Positions 7,254 to 14,240 of a stretch of DNA of 20,677 nt are shown piece by piece. The notes under the pieces are model-generated. The model was not told the origin of the DNA, did no database searches, and saw only the letters and a program-made list of their open reading frames with translations. Source of the stretch: an uncultured Eubacteriales bacterium (GTDB taxonomy: Bacteria > Bacillota > Clostridia > Lachnospirales > Bianqueaceae). Each line of letters starts with the position of its first letter. Position 1 is the first letter of the stretch. The translations under genes and the position numbers were made by a program. The stretch lies in assembly GCA_902493345.1 (NCBI GenBank), contig CABUPM010000037.1:1-20677 (forward strand), written 5' to 3'.

Positions 7254-7802
7254 ATGGTAATTGAAACAGAACGTCTGATTCTCCGCCCATTTCTGGAAAG
7301 TGATGCCGCGGATGTTTATGAATATCTGAAAGCCCCCGCGGTAAACTGCTTTGCCGACATGAAGCTGAACTCTCTCGAAGAAGCCTGCGAAGAGATGAAG
7401 AAGCGCACACATAAAATGGAATATTATCTTGCCATTACCCTGAAGGAAACCGGCAAGGTCATCGGCGAAATAGAGGCATACCCCGAATCCAAGGGGCCCG
7501 GCAGTGAATCTCCGGATACATTCAGCCCAAACTGGATGCTGAATGAAAAGTATCAGGGCCACGGCTATGCTTTCGAAGCGGCTCACGCTTTTCTGGATTA
7601 TCTCTTCCGTGAAAAGGGCGCCAGGCGCATCTATACCTATACGGAGGATTATAACCTCTCCTGCCAGCATCTGTGCGAAAAGCTTGGGATGCGCCGGGAG
7701 GGCCTGTTCCTTGAATTCGTCTCCTTCGTAAAAAATCCGGATGGTACACCAAAGTACGAAAATACAATGCAATACGCCATTTTGGAAAAAGAGTGGCATT
7801 GA
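7254..7802 (+). CDS. RimJ/RimL-type GNAT acetyltransferase
   Basis: A 182-residue GNAT of the Acetyltransf_3 (RimJ/RimL) type. It opens with the usual ETERLILRPF (4-13) and carries the acetyl-CoA pyrophosphate loop YQGHGYAFEA (Q101-G102-H103-G104-Y105-A106), followed by the helix and NLSCQHLCEKLGMRREG near the C-terminus. Such enzymes acetylate protein N-termini or small amines; the substrate is unknown. GAGG sits 9 bases before the ATG. It stands alone on the plus strand, divergent from the LytTR pair, with its own promoter, so co-regulation by LytTR is possible. Its last codons overlap a hairpin that works as a terminator for the opposite strand. Confidence 0.9.
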   Translation: MVIETERLILRPFLESDAADVYEYLKAPAVNCFADMKLNSLEEACEEMKKRTHKMEYYLAITLKETGKVIGEIEAYPESKGPGSESPDTFSPNWMLNEKYQGHGYAFEAAHAFLDYLFREKGARRIYTYTEDYNLSCQHLCEKLGMRREGLFLEFVSFVKNPDGTPKYENTMQYAILEKEWH

Positions 7803-7813
7803 TATGCCACTCT
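7786..7813 (-). terminator. terminator of the 13-gene minus-strand operon
   Basis: On the minus strand AGAGTGGCAT, a 4-base loop, ATGCCACTCT and then TTTTT form a strong rho-independent terminator directly behind the gene ending at 7816. It lies inside the 3' end of the convergent acetyltransferase gene and has no T-tract in the plus direction. Confidence 0.82.
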
Positions 7814-7815
7814 GA

Positions 7816-8304
7816 TCAGATCTTACCTATCAGCACCGCGATTCCGGCTACCGCAAGCGCAAGCACCAGGTACATCACCGTAGCCAGACTCCGCTTGATA
7901 AGTATGTTTTTCCACGGCTTGACATAGGGGACGCCTTCCATACCTTGGATGATCCAGATCTTACTGCGTCCTACCCACAGCCGGTCAATGACAAACGCAT
8001 CAAACCAATTTACGACCACAAGAAAGAGAGCAGCCTGCATATATGCCGTTTTGAAATCCGTAACATGATTCCAAACGGAGATGATCAGGATCAGCGCGGC
8101 AAATATAGCGATACAGAATGGTATCATGAACCGCTTGCCCTTTTTCATTGTGGTTTCTTTATCCGCAATCCCGCGCCGTGCGGCTTCTTCTATGTATTCT
8201 TTCGGATAAAAATACAGGCAATTGCGTCCACTGTCTCGTACCGCGCACTTTACCAACAGAATATACAACAGACAATAGAATACAAGTTGTACCAATATCA
8301 ACAT
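7816..8304 (-). CDS. small membrane protein A of a four-member paralogous set
   Basis: A 162-residue protein with about four membrane segments (2-20, 60-78, 88-106, 138-160). After the first segment comes YPKEYIEEAARRG (33-45). The third segment ends in NWFDAFVIDRLWVG, giving D102-x4-D107 with W110. The same plan (short hydrophobic start, P-E-rich helix, a D-x4-D motif at a membrane edge, hydrophobic tail) recurs at 8318-8803, 8800-9300 and 12829-13320. I do not recognise a named family and assign no function; paired acidic residues in the membrane could bind a metal or cation (inference). AGGAGG precedes the ATG by about 9 bases. It is the last gene before the operon terminator. Confidence 0.8.
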   Translation of the reverse strand: MLILVQLVFYCLLYILLVKCAVRDSGRNCLYFYPKEYIEEAARRGIADKETTMKKGKRFMIPFCIAIFAALILIISVWNHVTDFKTAYMQAALFLVVVNWFDAFVIDRLWVGRSKIWIIQGMEGVPYVKPWKNILIKRSLATVMYLVLALAVAGIAVLIGKI

Positions 8305-8317
8305 TTACCCCGCCTCC

Positions 8318-8803
8318 TTAAAGCGTACAGACTCCTGCAAGTATGGCACAGATTGGAATATACACCGCAAAATGTATCAAATGTGCCTTTTTATTGTATC
8401 CAAATTGCTGCGGTCCTACAATCCCCTTCAGTTCCGGATAAAACCGCGGAAAGAAATTAGAATGGCAGAGCAGCACCCAGTCGAAAAAGAGGATGTCATA
8501 GATCTCCATGCCATACAGCAATATCATAAACCTCGCCAAAAATTGCCAGTAGCTGAAATGGTTCTTTATTCCATCCCCTATGGCAAGGGCCGCTGCTCCC
8601 ACAAACAGCAGAATGGCAAGGACCGCGATCATCCAGCCGATCGCGTGCGCGCCGCGGAATCTTTCTTTTTTATCCGGGATCGCAGCCAGATTCTCTTTCG
8701 GTGCCGAAGAGAAAAATCTCTTATCCTGAATCCAGGCAACTCCGGCATATAGGATAAGAAAATACGCTGCCATAATCATAAGCTCTGCAAGAATTGTTAT
8801 CAT
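8318..8803 (-). CDS. small membrane protein B of a four-member paralogous set
   Basis: A 161-residue protein with about four membrane segments (6-24, 55-75, 86-105, 142-160). It has the set's motif in diverged form: MEIYDILFFDWVL, with D103-x4-D108 and W109. The first loop (SSAPKENLAAIPDKKERFR) corresponds to the P-E-rich helix of the paralogues. It is the most divergent of the four; the link rests on motif, length and order rather than high identity. It starts inside the stop of the gene upstream (ATGA, 4-bp overlap), so translation is probably coupled, and it ends 13 bases ahead of the next paralogue. Function unknown. Confidence 0.78.
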   Translation of the reverse strand: MITILAELMIMAAYFLILYAGVAWIQDKRFFSSAPKENLAAIPDKKERFRGAHAIGWMIAVLAILLFVGAAALAIGDGIKNHFSYWQFLARFMILLYGMEIYDILFFDWVLLCHSNFFPRFYPELKGIVGPQQFGYNKKAHLIHFAVYIPICAILAGVCTL

Positions 8804-9300
8804 AAGAGTGTCATCACCCCGGCCGTCAGAGCCGCGACGACAGCAAACAGAGGAATCCCGCGCACAAACGACTGTACATGCTTATCCGGATTCTGATAAC
8901 AGCTCTTTTCCGGCAGGAACGAAAAGCGGATCCGCTTTGTACCGCGCCACCAGAGGAGATCGATCACCAGCAGATCAAAGAGTCCCAGTCCCTCTCCCAA
9001 CGCGAGAAAATACCAGAACGCCGACCAATATCCTTCCAGTCCCAGAACGCCCCGTAAAGCCAGACCCAGGATGGAGAATACTACCGTAAACATCAACAGA
9101 TTGCTCAGCAGAATCTCCGTCATGGATTTTGCCTTGGGGATGGGGCCAATCTCCTGAGAATGCTTCCGCACACACTCCTGGACTTCTTCCGGATAGGAGC
9201 GCAGACCGATCAGGTTTTTCTTGTCCGTGCCTGTCCCAAGGTAACACATTCCCCAATACAGTAGATACAATACAGCAGCAACGAGTGGTTTCATATTCAT
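8800..9300 (-). CDS. small membrane protein C of a four-member paralogous set
   Basis: A 166-residue protein with about four membrane segments (4-22, 62-83, 92-115, 146-165). RSYPEEVQECVRKH (34-47) matches HPEVQQRCVELG of the paralogue at 12829-13320. GLFDLLVIDLLWWRGTKR carries D109-x4-D114, W117 and the basic GTKR also seen as GKTKR in that paralogue. Its start overlaps the stop of the ATC-hydrolase-like gene (ATGA); an ATG two codons later is better spaced from a GAGG, so the start may be 9294. Function unknown. Three such genes in a row, with a fourth 3.5 kb upstream in the same operon, suggest a multi-subunit membrane assembly (inference). Confidence 0.8.
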   Translation of the reverse strand: MNMKPLVAAVLYLLYWGMCYLGTGTDKKNLIGLRSYPEEVQECVRKHSQEIGPIPKAKSMTEILLSNLLMFTVVFSILGLALRGVLGLEGYWSAFWYFLALGEGLGLFDLLVIDLLWWRGTKRIRFSFLPEKSCYQNPDKHVQSFVRGIPLFAVVAALTAGVMTLL

Positions 9301-9932
9301 GCCCTCTTCTTTTTATATCCGCAGTCACAATACGGGCCGCCCGAGGCCAGGGTATACTCCCTTACAAAATCAGATCGGCCGCCTGCCTCACTCATGGTAT
9401 AATCCAAGTGACACAGGGCCGGCGTAAGATCGTACAGTCCCAGCTTTTTCATCAACACGCAGATTCCGCACTGGGTAAAGCGTCCCTCATAGCCGCTGCC
9501 GTCCGGATATTCATAGAAGTCCATATTCCATGAATAGGGATTCCGATCCGCCGCTTTCAGCGCCGCGGTCGCCTTCATTCCCGCGATGTCCTTCTCTGTG
9601 AATTTATTTTTTCCGCTTTTACGGCAGAACCAACGCATCGGCTTTGTCATCATCGCCTTGGCATAGTACTCGGTGAGCGGTTCTACCTCCGGGCGCTGCG
9701 GCATGGAGAGAATGAACGCGCCAAGCATCGCGCTGTTTACAACATTCATTTTAAAACGGTCCGCCTTTTCAAACTCCGGCAGCTCCGCGATGATCTTCTT
9801 GTATTTCGGCTTTGCTTTCTTTGTGATCGATCTTGCTGTATCCGCATCGTATCCCAATGTGTCTGTCAACTGTTTTTGAAAAGATTTCGCGAACAATACC
9901 CACATTCCCATGGGCATTCCTGAATATTTCAT
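9297..9932 (-). CDS. ATC-hydrolase-like protein, intact copy
   Basis: A 211-residue protein that I assign to the L-2-amino-thiazoline-4-carboxylic acid (ATC) hydrolase family. The biochemically known activity of that family is ring opening of ATC on the route to L-cysteine in Pseudomonas. Cysteine-rich signatures lie in the C-terminal half: CGIC (155-158), CHLDY (174-178) and GPYCDCGY (199-206). These are candidates for the catalytic cysteine and metal or structural sites. The N-terminal half is helical and basic. Whether this distant Clostridia branch acts on ATC is unknown, and annotation by name should be treated as tentative. AGGAGG lies 8 bases ahead of the ATG. It follows the TetR gene by 25 bases and overlaps the next membrane protein gene. 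A damaged relative lies at 10550-11001. Confidence 0.82.
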   Translation of the reverse strand: MKYSGMPMGMWVLFAKSFQKQLTDTLGYDADTARSITKKAKPKYKKIIAELPEFEKADRFKMNVVNSAMLGAFILSMPQRPEVEPLTEYYAKAMMTKPMRWFCRKSGKNKFTEKDIAGMKATAALKAADRNPYSWNMDFYEYPDGSGYEGRFTQCGICVLMKKLGLYDLTPALCHLDYTMSEAGGRSDFVREYTLASGGPYCDCGYKKKRA

Positions 9933-9957
9933 CTTCTGCTCCTCCTTTTATTCTGTC

Positions 9958-10536
9958 CTACGCAAATAATTCCCCGCAGGCCCCGCGGACCAATGTTTCC
10001 AATACCTGCGGATACAAGCCGCCGATCTGCTCTTTGTGGGATACCGTCAGGATCAGCCCGCGCACAGTGGCGGCGGCCAGCTCCATTCCTCCCTTGGGTG
10101 ACAGGCCATTTTTCTGCAATAGATTCCGGACATGGGTCTCATCATCGTGATAATGACTTGCCTTGACCTCTTCCGGCAATCTATGCAGCAGGTGATCCGC
10201 GTCATTTTCAATAAAAACCATATCTCCCGTAGCGGACAGCCGTTCACATACCGCCAGAATCGCTTTTGTCACACGCTCCGCCGGAGCCAGATATGCGTTT
10301 TCACGGAGCGCCTGCTCCGCGGTGTCGTATAATTCCGTATGAATCTCTTCCAACACCGCAAAAAACAGCATCTCTTTGGATGCGTAAAAACGGTAAAACG
10401 ATCCCTTAGAGATTCCTACCGCCTGCGTCAGCTGTTCTACCGAGGTCTTCCGCATCCCCAATGTCACCGCGCAGCGCCTTGTCTCCTGCAGCAGCGCCTT
10501 GCGGATCTGCTCTGTCTCATATTCAGTAAAAGCCAA
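9958..10536 (-). CDS. TetR/AcrR family transcriptional regulator
   Basis: A 192-residue TetR-type repressor. The helix-turn-helix spans about 31-58 (TSVEQLTQAVGISKGSFYRF, then YASKEMLF), preceded by the usual N-terminal helix. The remaining helical ligand-binding part is divergent, as is normal. The start is TTG at 10534-10536, chosen because GAGGGAGG lies 7 bases upstream and no ATG fits. It is embedded in the middle of the 13-gene operon rather than beside a promoter. Self-repression of the whole operon is the simple model, and a palindrome upstream of the first gene (15954-15971) is a candidate operator (inference). The ligand is unknown. Confidence 0.9.
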   Translation of the reverse strand: MAFTEYETEQIRKALLQETRRCAVTLGMRKTSVEQLTQAVGISKGSFYRFYASKEMLFFAVLEEIHTELYDTAEQALRENAYLAPAERVTKAILAVCERLSATGDMVFIENDADHLLHRLPEEVKASHYHDDETHVRNLLQKNGLSPKGGMELAAATVRGLILTVSHKEQIGGLYPQVLETLVRGACGELFA

Positions 10537-10549
10537 TTGATTGCCTCCC

Positions 10550-11001
10550 TCAGATCTGTTCTAATCCTTCATATGCTTTCAATGCGGTGCTTTGATCTCC
10601 ACCTGCCAGCTGTCCTTCCACTCTCCCTTGGCCAGATGCGCCTCCCGCTTCTTGTTATATTGGACATAGGTCCTCTCGAACAATTTATAGGGCCACCGGT
10701 TCTTATTGCCGTCCACCCATTTTCCCAAAAAACGCAGCCGCTCTACTGCCTGCCGCTTGATCTTCAGCAGCGCTTCTCCGTCCAACCGATGACTACTCGC
10801 CTCATAAAAGGCGAGAATCGTAAACCAGTCCAGCATATTGGCGGCCATCATGTTTTTGCCAAGATCCGGCATATCCTCCATGTATTTTTGATACCAGACC
10901 TCTGCCCCCTTGAAAATCTCCTCCGCCTCCTCGGGAAACTGTTCCCGGCAGTACCGCTCATACGGCTTGGCATATTTCGACGCAGCGTAAGCTCTCTTCA
11001 T
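10550..11001 (-). pseudogene. ATC-hydrolase-like gene with internal deletion
   Basis: An open frame of 140 residues (10579-11001) begins MKRAYAASKYAKPYERYCRE and ends abruptly after DSWQVEIKAPH. It matches, from memory, only the N-terminal two thirds of ATC-hydrolase-like proteins; the cysteine-rich C-terminal part is missing. Directly behind it, in another frame, 10550-10585 encodes ALKAYEGLEQI and a stop, which looks like the normal C-terminal end of such proteins. The simplest reading is an internal deletion of roughly 70 codons that also shifted the frame. The start is well supported (GGAGG 7 bases upstream, ATGA overlap with the GNAT gene). The truncated protein may still be made but should lack the active site. 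The residual stop overlaps the TetR ribosome site. Confidence 0.65.
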
Positions 11002-11615
11002 TGTCGCGCCTCCGAAACCGGATCCGGATATTTGATCAGATCATACAATGTTCCATATTCGCCCATATCGCGTGTTCCGGCAAGCTCCATTCCAAGATGC
11101 ATGTACTTGTCACATTTGGACTTCGCGTCCGTGTCCAGAATGACCGGAACCTGAAGCCGATTGCCTTCCGCAAAGGCCATCTCCATAACCTTGCGCATGT
11201 ACCCCTTTCCCTGATATGCTTCCCGCACACAGACCATGCCGACAAATATATAGGGCTTCTTCTCCTTATCGAGCCGCTCCCGCAGCCCCTCTCCCCCATT
11301 TTTCATACTCTTGATAAAGCGTGCCAGCTCCCGAAAGCTCATCGACTGCATTACGCCTTTTAGCAGCGGCCCGCCTACCTTGAGTCCGAGCTTCTCTCCC
11401 GGAAGTTTATACGCGATAAAGCCCTCACAGCGCTCGCTTGTGGTATGCAGGAATCCGCCCCGCAGCATTCCGCGCGCATAGCCGCAGATGTATTCTGCCG
11501 CTTTGTCCGGCCCCGAAAATACCGAAACCAGTCCCTTTTCTGTCCCGTAATCATAATAGCCAAAGGCATGTCCAATCTCCTGAATCACGCCCTCATCCAG
11601 CGTTTTGACTGCCAT
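10998..11615 (-). CDS. GNAT family acetyltransferase
   Basis: A 205-residue GNAT protein. The acetyl-CoA loop is VREAYQGKGYMRKVME (130-145), with Q135-x-x-G138-x-M/A spacing. It is followed by VPVILDTDAKSKCDKYMHLGMELAGT, which is typical of the C-terminal strand-helix of this fold. The start at 11613-11615 (MAVKTLDE) has GGGAGG 8-9 bases ahead; a longer reading to 11714 would run into the methyltransferase gene and has no support. Its stop overlaps the start of the ATC-hydrolase remnant by 4 bp and it begins 16 bases behind the methyltransferase. It would acetylate a small amine, perhaps the product of other enzymes in the cluster (inference). Confidence 0.87.
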   Translation of the reverse strand: MAVKTLDEGVIQEIGHAFGYYDYGTEKGLVSVFSGPDKAAEYICGYARGMLRGGFLHTTSERCEGFIAYKLPGEKLGLKVGGPLLKGVMQSMSFRELARFIKSMKNGGEGLRERLDKEKKPYIFVGMVCVREAYQGKGYMRKVMEMAFAEGNRLQVPVILDTDAKSKCDKYMHLGMELAGTRDMGEYGTLYDLIKYPDPVSEARQ

Positions 11616-11631
11616 ATCTGTCCCCTCCCTA

Positions 11632-12231
11632 TCATTTTCTAAGCACCGCCACCGCACAAGGAATTCTCCCCTCGCACAGTGTATAGGAGGTATCCGTATA
11701 GCCTGCGCCGGCAAAGAATTTTTTATAGGAATCCAATGTAAATTCCCGTTTAAAATCCGCTCCGGCCTTTCCGATGGCGGCGGATACGCTATTGGTCGTT
11801 CCCTTATCCGTCTGGTTCATATAGGTCGGGATGATAATCCGGCCCCCCGCGCGGCATACCCGGTCGAGTTCCCGCAGCGCCTGATAGGGCTCATCCAACA
11901 GATGAATTACATTGGCGGCAACCACCGCGTCAAAGCTGCCGTCTGGGTACGGCAGATGCATGATATCGCTCTGCTCAAACTTCAGATTATTATATTTCCC
12001 ATATTTCTTCCGGGCACGCTTCAGCATATTCGCGGAAAAATCCGTCGCGATCAGGCTCTTACACTTCCCGGCAATCCGGCCGCTGAGCAGTCCTGTACCG
12101 CACGCGCATTCCAGCACTTCATCCGTCGGCTCTATCAGGTTTTCCACTACCGTACACAGCTTCTGATTGGCCTTTTTGTTGATTACGTCTGCAAATATAT
12201 CGTATACACAGGCTACCTTATCCCAAAACAT
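11632..12231 (-). CDS. class I SAM-dependent methyltransferase
   Basis: A 199-residue methyltransferase of the UbiE/Methyltransf_11 type. Motif I is VLECACGTGLLS (39-50), the ribose-binding acidic residue is D64 in IATDFS, and the post-motif is SDIMHLPYPDGSFDAVV (88-104) with the later RVCRAGGRIIIPTY. Substrate unknown. GGAGAAG sits a few bases ahead of the ATG at 12229-12231, inside the last codons of the alpha/beta hydrolase gene (14-bp overlap), so the two are translationally linked. It lies in the middle of the 13-gene operon with a GNAT, hydrolases and a second, broken, methyltransferase gene, which points to modification of a small molecule. Confidence 0.9.
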   Translation of the reverse strand: MFWDKVACVYDIFADVINKKANQKLCTVVENLIEPTDEVLECACGTGLLSGRIAGKCKSLIATDFSANMLKRARKKYGKYNNLKFEQSDIMHLPYPDGSFDAVVAANVIHLLDEPYQALRELDRVCRAGGRIIIPTYMNQTDKGTTNSVSAAIGKAGADFKREFTLDSYKKFFAGAGYTDTSYTLCEGRIPCAVAVLRK

Positions 12232-12805
12232 GCTCTTCTCCTTGTTCTATCAATGCTGCCAGCGTATCCGCAAATCCTTTCGGATCCGTGATCTGATACT
12301 GCATGTGGTTCTGCCCTTCCCATACTGGGAACTGCGCATACGGATACGCTTTTTTTACCGCGTCACGGTATTTGTAATGGTCCTCTATGTTTCCGAACTC
12401 AAAGCAGGTATGCTTCTGCAGCTCTTCCGGCAGGTACAGAAACGGTACCATGATCCGCCGGGTCCCCTTGGAGATCTGCGCAAATTGTCCGCCGTCAAAG
12501 AAAATATGTTCCACCGGATACTGCGTTGTTGTCAAAAACTCCATGGCAAGATCGGCTCCAATCGAAGACGCCACCACCATCGCGATCTGTTTCACATTCT
12601 GCTTCCGCAGAAACTCCTCCACCTGCCTTACTTCGTCAGCCTTGCTGATGTACTTCTGTCCGGCGCAATAGACCGTAGACGTCGGCAAAATGCAAAAATA
12701 CCGATCCTGCAGGTGTTTTGCCACCGGCTCGCTGCTGGCTCCTGTAACTCCCATGGCATGAAAGAACAGTATCGCCGGGGGCTTCCCGGCGGCCCAATGT
12801 CTCAA
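12218..12805 (-). CDS. alpha/beta hydrolase-like protein, N-terminus frame-shifted
   Basis: The readable frame gives about 195 residues from a TTG at 12803-12805: AILFFHAMGVTG (oxyanion strand), VVASSIGADLAM (nucleophile elbow A-S-S81-I-G, Ala replacing the first Gly of GxSxG), FFDGGQFAQI, and H167 in EGQNHMQY. This is an alpha/beta hydrolase with a plausible triad. The TTG has no ribosome site. The natural start seems to be the ATG at 12810-12812, preceded by GGAGGAAG and encoding MKFETLG, but that frame is shifted by one base relative to the rest; a single base lost in the GGGCCGCCGGG run would explain it. Either the gene is damaged, or the sequence has an error, or translation starts at TTG. 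It overlaps the methyltransferase gene. Confidence 0.75.
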   Translation of the reverse strand: MRHWAAGKPPAILFFHAMGVTGASSEPVAKHLQDRYFCILPTSTVYCAGQKYISKADEVRQVEEFLRKQNVKQIAMVVASSIGADLAMEFLTTTQYPVEHIFFDGGQFAQISKGTRRIMVPFLYLPEELQKHTCFEFGNIEDHYKYRDAVKKAYPYAQFPVWEGQNHMQYQITDPKGFADTLAALIEQGEEHVLG

Positions 12806-12828
12806 ACTTCATGGCGTTTTCTTCCTCC

Positions 12829-13320
12829 TCACCGAATGAATATCATCATAATACCGGAGAGCACCGCTGCCAGAACAGCCATGCCAACCGTGCCGAAAAG
12901 CCATTTTCTGCGCTTATCCTGCGCGGTGATATATGGCCGCATCTCTTCTGTTCCTGGAATGATCCAACGCTTCGTCTTTCCCACCCACCAATCATCGATC
13001 AGAAAGCGGTCGATCAGATTCAGCACCAGGAGGATCACCAGCATCTGCCAAAATCCCGCGGCAAATCCACGTGCGCCGTTGACCGCATATACGCATACAA
13101 ATAGATAAACCAGATAGATCGGCAGGCAGATCAGCTTAAATGCCGTTTTGTTCCGTTTGATCTTCTCCTGTGTCGTCAAGCCTAATTCTACGCAGCGCTG
13201 CTGTACCTCCGGATGATACAGATGGACCATCCCCACGGCCCCATTGCGGATACCGAACGCGCAGACCAGGCAGAGGATTGCTCCCAATCCCAGCCCCTCC
13301 AAAATTACCTGTAGCAGCAT
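12829..13320 (-). CDS. small membrane protein D of a four-member paralogous set
   Basis: A 163-residue protein with about four membrane segments (3-23, 62-80, 88-108, 140-162). YHPEVQQRCVELGLTTQEK (35-53) follows the first segment. NLIDRFLIDDWWVGKTKRW carries D104-x4-D109 and W111-W112, closely resembling FDAFVIDRLWVGRSK at the operon's far end. This pair of genes (here and 7816-8304) makes the paralogy clearest. AGGAGG lies 10 bases ahead of the ATG. It sits between the two alpha/beta hydrolase genes, with gaps of 14 and 16 bases. I do not recognise a named family and do not assign a function. Confidence 0.8.
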   Translation of the reverse strand: MLLQVILEGLGLGAILCLVCAFGIRNGAVGMVHLYHPEVQQRCVELGLTTQEKIKRNKTAFKLICLPIYLVYLFVCVYAVNGARGFAAGFWQMLVILLVLNLIDRFLIDDWWVGKTKRWIIPGTEEMRPYITAQDKRRKWLFGTVGMAVLAAVLSGIMMIFIR

Positions 13321-13334
13321 TGTACCGATTCCTC

Positions 13335-14240
13335 CTATTTTTTCAGGATATTTGTGATCTTGGCAAAGTCCTCTCTCGCTTCCTTAAAATACGGCAGCAT
13401 ACAATAGCAATGTACCATTTTCGGCCGCGCGAAAGCGGTATATGGGACATCCGCCCTCTGGCAGGCTGCCTCAAAGTCCGGCAGGGCGCCATACAGTACC
13501 TCGTCCGCGCTATAGAAGAAGTGAATATCTCCGACGCCGGAGAAGTCTCCTCGTGAGCCGGAAATCATATACTCCGGCACATTGTCCTGTCCATGGCGCA
13601 TAAACTTTTCTACCGTAACCATAAAGGCGTAATCGATGGCGACATCCCGGTCGTTGAGCGCCTGCATCCTTTTCTTTTCCTCGTCGTTCCACGGCACCTC
13701 GCCAGGAGACACCGCCACAATGTGGCGCGGCGGTGGCAGCGGTTCCGGCTGTGCATTGTTGTGTGCCGCCATCCCCAATGCCAATGCGCCGCCTGAAGAA
13801 AATCCGCAGGTGCTGACATTGCCTCCGCCATACCGCTGGATCATCCGGCGATAGCATTCATACGCCATGTCGTAAGTCTCCGTAATACAGTGTTCCATAC
13901 ACAGCGGATAAAAAGGAAACCACACATCGCAGCCGCTTTCACGGCCTAGCTTCCGCATCACCGGCGGATCTCCCTTGTCCGGTCCTATGACCATCCCGCC
14001 GACAAAAAAGTAGAGAATCGCACGCTCCGCCGGTTCTGGCTTTTTCTGTACAATCAGGCACGGAAATCCGTTGACCTGGATCATTTCATAATAGGCCTTA
14101 TGATCTGTCGGCTCAAAAACGCCGCGGTGCCGATTTTGCTTTTCTATAACTTTCCGTATCTCATCCTCCGGAAGAGAAAAGGCTTTTTTCGCGCCGATAA
14201 GCTTATATGCCCCCCGCAGTGCGCTGGCAAACACGCTCAT
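13335..14240 (-). CDS. alpha/beta hydrolase (esterase/lipase type)
   Basis: A 301-residue alpha/beta hydrolase of the HSL-like (hydrolase_3) type. The nucleophile elbow is GFSSGG (G146-F-S148-S-G150). The likely acid is D246 in YSADEVLYG and the histidine is H277 in KMVHCYC. The oxyanion-hole segment usually written HGGG here reads FVGGM (79-83), so the leading His is Val. The protein is soluble, although the N-terminus is mildly hydrophobic. Substrates are probably small esters; none can be named. GGGAG lies 7 bases ahead of the ATG, which overlaps the stop of the metallo-hydrolase gene by 4 bp. Confidence 0.87.
   Translation of the reverse strand: MSVFASALRGAYKLIGAKKAFSLPEDEIRKVIEKQNRHRGVFEPTDHKAYYEMIQVNGFPCLIVQKKPEPAERAILYFFVGGMVIGPDKGDPPVMRKLGRESGCDVWFPFYPLCMEHCITETYDMAYECYRRMIQRYGGGNVSTCGFSSGGALALGMAAHNNAQPEPLPPPRHIVAVSPGEVPWNDEEKKRMQALNDRDVAIDYAFMVTVEKFMRHGQDNVPEYMISGSRGDFSGVGDIHFFYSADEVLYGALPDFEAACQRADVPYTAFARPKMVHCYCMLPYFKEAREDFAKITNILKK

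Noticed and set aside
12167..13108. 313-codon plus-strand frame in the hydrolase operon
   Set aside because: Antisense to three tightly packed genes with good ribosome sites; no homology signal.
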